From Listeria monocytogenes (GTDB lineage Bacteria; Bacillota; Bacilli; Lactobacillales; Listeriaceae), in contig NZ_LT906436.1 of the NCBI RefSeq assembly GCF_900187225.1, forward strand, positions 1,240,001-1,304,000: DNA of 64,000 bases. Reading direction: 5' to 3'. Position 1 is the stretch's first letter; the number at the start of each line of letters is the position of its first letter. The notes below the pieces were generated by a model. That model made no database searches. It had not been told where the DNA came from and saw only the letters and a program-made list of their open reading frames with translations. Made by a program: the position numbers and the translations under genes. Positions 58,423 to 64,000 of this stretch are shown here, piece after piece.

Positions 58423-58979
58423 TGAGTAAAGAAGTATTATCGAAATCCAAAGAAAAAATGGAAAAAGCAGAACAAGCGTTAACAAGACAATTAGGTACAA
58501 TCCGAGCTGGTCGTGCGAATGCATCACTACTTGACCGTTTATCTGTAGATTATTACGGAGCAGCTACTCCAGTTAACCAAATGGCTTCTATCAGCGTTCC
58601 TGAAGCTAGAATGTTGCTAATTACACCCTATGATAAAACAATTTTAGGTGAAATTGAAAAAGCAATTTTGAAATCAGATTTAGGTTTAACACCTAATAAT
58701 GATGGTTCTGTACTACGTTTATCTATTCCACAATTAACGGAAGAACGTCGTAAAGAGTTGGTTAAAGAAGTGAAAAAAGAAGCTGAAGAAGCGAAGGTTG
58801 CTGTGCGTAACATTCGTCGTGAAGCAAATGAAGAACTGAAAAAACTAGAAAAAAATGGCGACATCACAGAAGATGATTTACGTTCTTACGGTGAAGACGT
58901 TCAAAAATTAACAGATGAAAGCATCAAAAACATCGATAGCATCACGAAAGACAAAGAAGCGGAAATCTTAGAAGTTTAA
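58422..58979 (+). CDS. frr: Ribosome recycling factor
   Basis: RRF, with EF-G, splits post-termination ribosomes. The 185-residue protein has the standard layout of a three-helix bundle (residues 1-28 and 105-185) and a beta domain between. Signature segments are [23 protein letters not shown], the [14 protein letters not shown] loop and [14 protein letters not shown]. The ribosome binding site GGGGG lies in the pyrH 3' end. Confidence 0.98.
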
Positions 58980-59033
58980 TTGATACTTTTCAAATAGTAA
59001 CAAATAGGGTTAAACACCTTTTAAGTTGAAGTG

Positions 59034-59079
59034 ACATTCCTAATTCTTTCCATATGTGTTGGGTTAGGAATGTTTTTTA
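59034..59079 (+). terminator. Terminator of pyrH-frr
   Basis: ACATTCCTAA and TTAGGAATGT form a 10-base stem with a 20-base loop, then TTTTT. It lies between frr and uppS, so uppS must have its own promoter. Confidence 0.82.
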
Positions 59080-59208
59080 ATGGGCAATTCCATCTCTCTC
59101 ATGAAAATCTCATCTGTTCACATGGAATTTTTAGTACATTAATTGATTCTTTTTTGTTATTATAGGTATAGACATGCTCTAAGAAGTGTATCAATTGGAG
59201 GATTTATG

Positions 59209-59967
59209 ATGTTTAAAAAGCTATTTCGACAAGATGAAAATATATTAAATAGTGAACTTGCAGAAGATTTGCCTATCCCGCGCCATGTAGCTATTATTAT
59301 GGATGGTAATGGAAGGTGGGCGAAGAAACGTTTTTTGCCGCGCATTGCTGGGCATAAAGAAGGTATGGATGTCGTAAAGCGAGTGACACGATATGCTAAT
59401 GCAATTAGCATCGATGTTTTAACGCTTTATGCATTTTCAACTGAAAATTGGAAGAGACCTACAGATGAAGTGGATTTTTTAATGAAACTTCCTGTAGAAT
59501 TTTTTGACTCTTTTGTACCAGAGTTGATTGAAGAAAATGTTCGTGTTAATGTGATGGGGTACAGAGAAAATTTACCTGATCATACGATGCGAGCCGTGGA
59601 GAAAGCCATAGCTGATACAGCACATTGCACAGGGCTTACGCTTAATTTTGCACTTAACTACGGTGGACGTTCAGAAATTATTACTGCGGCCAAAGAAGCG
59701 ATGAAAGAATTAGAACTTGAAGGGAAAAGTGCAGATGATCTGACAGAAGAAAAATTAAATGATCATTTGATGAGTAGTGGTTTGGGCGATCCTGACTTGT
59801 TGATTCGGACGAGTGGGGAGCTTAGATTAAGTAATTTTATGCTTTGGCAACTTGCGTATAGCGAGTTTTATTTTACCGATACACATTGGCCTGATTTTTC
59901 AAAAGAGGATTTTTTACAGGCAATTATTGAATATCAAAACCGGTCACGTCGTTTTGGAGGGCTCTAG
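59209..59967 (+). CDS. uppS: Undecaprenyl diphosphate synthase
   Basis: UppS makes C55 undecaprenyl diphosphate, the lipid carrier for cell wall synthesis. The product is 252 residues from ATG 59209, seven bases after GGAGG; ATG 59206 is also possible. Motifs of cis-prenyltransferases are IIMDGNGRWAKKR (catalytic Asp), GHKEGMDVVKRV, TLYAFSTENWKRP and DLLIRTSGELRLSNFMLWQLAYSEFYF. It heads the uppS-cdsA-dxr-rseP-proS cluster, and cdsA starts 13 bases after its stop. Confidence 0.97.
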   Translation: MFKKLFRQDENILNSELAEDLPIPRHVAIIMDGNGRWAKKRFLPRIAGHKEGMDVVKRVTRYANAISIDVLTLYAFSTENWKRPTDEVDFLMKLPVEFFDSFVPELIEENVRVNVMGYRENLPDHTMRAVEKAIADTAHCTGLTLNFALNYGGRSEIITAAKEAMKELELEGKSADDLTEEKLNDHLMSSGLGDPDLLIRTSGELRLSNFMLWQLAYSEFYFTDTHWPDFSKEDFLQAIIEYQNRSRRFGGL

Positions 59968-59980
59968 GGAGGAAAAAAGA

Positions 59981-60769
59981 TTGAAAACGAGAATTATTAC
60001 TGCAGTTGTTGCGCTTATATTTTTTATTCCATTTGTTGTTTACGGGGGAATTCCATTTGAATTATTAAGTATTTTACTTGCAACTATTGCATTATATGAA
60101 GTGCTTGTAATGACAAAACAACGAATTTTTTCGATGAATGGAATAATTACCTTACTATTAATGTGGTTAGTTGTCGTGCCAGATAGATATTTGGATTTTT
60201 TAAATACACTGCATATTACAGAAATGGAAGTTATTTTTATTTTAATGGCTTTATTACTGGCTAATACGGTATTTTCACGAAATAAATTCCATTTTGATCA
60301 AGTGGGTATTTGTATGGTTGCCGCTTTTTATACAGGATTTGGTTTCCATTACTTGGCGTTAACTCGTGAAGCTGGGTTAATGTATGTACTTTTTGCTTTA
60401 TTTATTGTTTGGTCAACTGATACAGGGGCTTATTTTATTGGAAAAGCGATTGGAAAACACAAATTAGCTCCGAATGTTAGCCCAAACAAAACAGTGGAAG
60501 GCTTTATTGGCGGGATTGTATGCGCACTTGTCATTGCTGGGGGTTTTTATTATTTTGCGGAGTTACCAGGAAATATTGCATTTGTACTAGCGCTTTTAGT
60601 CTTTCTTTCTATTTTTGGACAGCTTGGCGATTTGGTCGAGTCAGCTTTAAAACGCTTCTATGGTGTAAAAGATTCTGGGAAAATCTTACCTGGACACGGT
60701 GGTATTTTAGACCGTTTTGATAGCTTGTTATTCGTTTTACCTCTGCTACATATACTTCAAATTATTTAA
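59981..60769 (+). CDS. cdsA: Phosphatidate cytidylyltransferase
   Basis: CdsA makes CDP-diacylglycerol from phosphatidate and CTP. The product is 262 residues from TTG 59981, behind AGGGAGG; the frame is open further upstream within uppS but without a site. Seven or eight membrane segments are evident. The family signature is the region [32 protein letters not shown] and later [33 protein letters not shown]. The neighbours place it in envelope lipid synthesis. Confidence 0.96.
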   Translation: MKTRIITAVVALIFFIPFVVYGGIPFELLSILLATIALYEVLVMTKQRIFSMNGIITLLLMWLVVVPDRYLDFLNTLHITEMEVIFILMALLLANTVFSRNKFHFDQVGICMVAAFYTGFGFHYLALTREAGLMYVLFALFIVWSTDTGAYFIGKAIGKHKLAPNVSPNKTVEGFIGGIVCALVIAGGFYYFAELPGNIAFVLALLVFLSIFGQLGDLVESALKRFYGVKDSGKILPGHGGILDRFDSLLFVLPLLHILQII

Positions 60770-60783
60770 TTGGAGATGGGATA

Positions 60784-63202
<2,419 letters not shown>

Positions 63203-63241
63203 AAAGAGATAGACTAATAAAGGGAAAAAGGGGTGTTTTAA

Positions 63242-64000
<759 letters not shown>

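Overview
The window is a piece of an A+T-rich Firmicutes chromosome, almost certainly Listeria and most likely L. monocytogenes. The support is the gene content and order: three tandem type I signal peptidases (sipX-sipY-sipZ), two tandem LPxTG internalins just after parE-parC-luxS, a peptidoglycan O-acetyltransferase (OatA) beside them, miaA-hfq-hflX-ynbB-glnR-glnA, and lexA/yneA with SOS boxes. This assignment comes from recognising families and gene order, not from a database search. No rRNA, tRNA, insertion sequence, integrase or CRISPR array was seen.

Layout. 1-7.1 kb: a truncated unknown gene, an alpha/beta hydrolase, proline synthesis (proBA), then an accessory stretch with a GYF-PrsW membrane protease, two divergent XRE regulators, a secreted matrixin-like metalloprotease and a lipoprotein. 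7.3-23.4 kb: housekeeping and protein quality control (YsoA-like protein, tig, clpX, sipXYZ, rbgA, rnhB, dprA, topA, trmFO, xerC, hslV, hslU, codY). 23.5-31.5 kb: a block resembling the B. subtilis yneP-yneT region (thioesterase, YneQ-like protein, plsY, CoA-binding protein) with an aldose epimerase inserted, followed by topoisomerase IV (parE, parC) and luxS. 31.8-37.6 kb: cell-envelope genes (two internalins, oatA). 37.8-47.8 kb: glycerophosphodiesterase, glpD with a leader terminator and cre site, miaA, hfq, hflX, ynbB, glnRA, and an ArsB/NhaD-type transporter. 47.8-52.4 kb: GNAT acetyltransferase, lexA | yneA SOS pair, ynzC, tkt, yneF. 52.4-57.4 kb: a six-gene accessory operon on the minus strand. 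57.7-64 kb: pyrH-frr and the uppS-cdsA-dxr-rseP-proS envelope/isoprenoid cluster, with proS cut by the window end.

The strongest candidate for an uncharacterised system is the minus-strand island at 52420-57401. In transcription order it encodes a small unknown protein, a complete SNF2-type helicase, a PP-loop PAPS-reductase-like protein (IbrA/DUF3440 type), a ParB/Srx-fold protein (IbrB type), a SAM methyltransferase and a DUF2785 protein. The genes overlap or are separated by at most about 21 bases. The partners of DNA phosphorothioation (DndA/D/E) are absent. A second, smaller accessory locus (3762-7131) joins paired XRE regulators that share operator-like sequence with a minimal secreted metalloprotease and a lipoprotein.

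Regulation visible in the sequence includes three SOS boxes between lexA and yneA (one inside the yneA promoter spacer), a perfect GlnR/TnrA box at glnR, a CcpA cre candidate and a GlpP-type leader terminator at glpD, and many strong intrinsic terminators. Several of these are shared between convergent genes.
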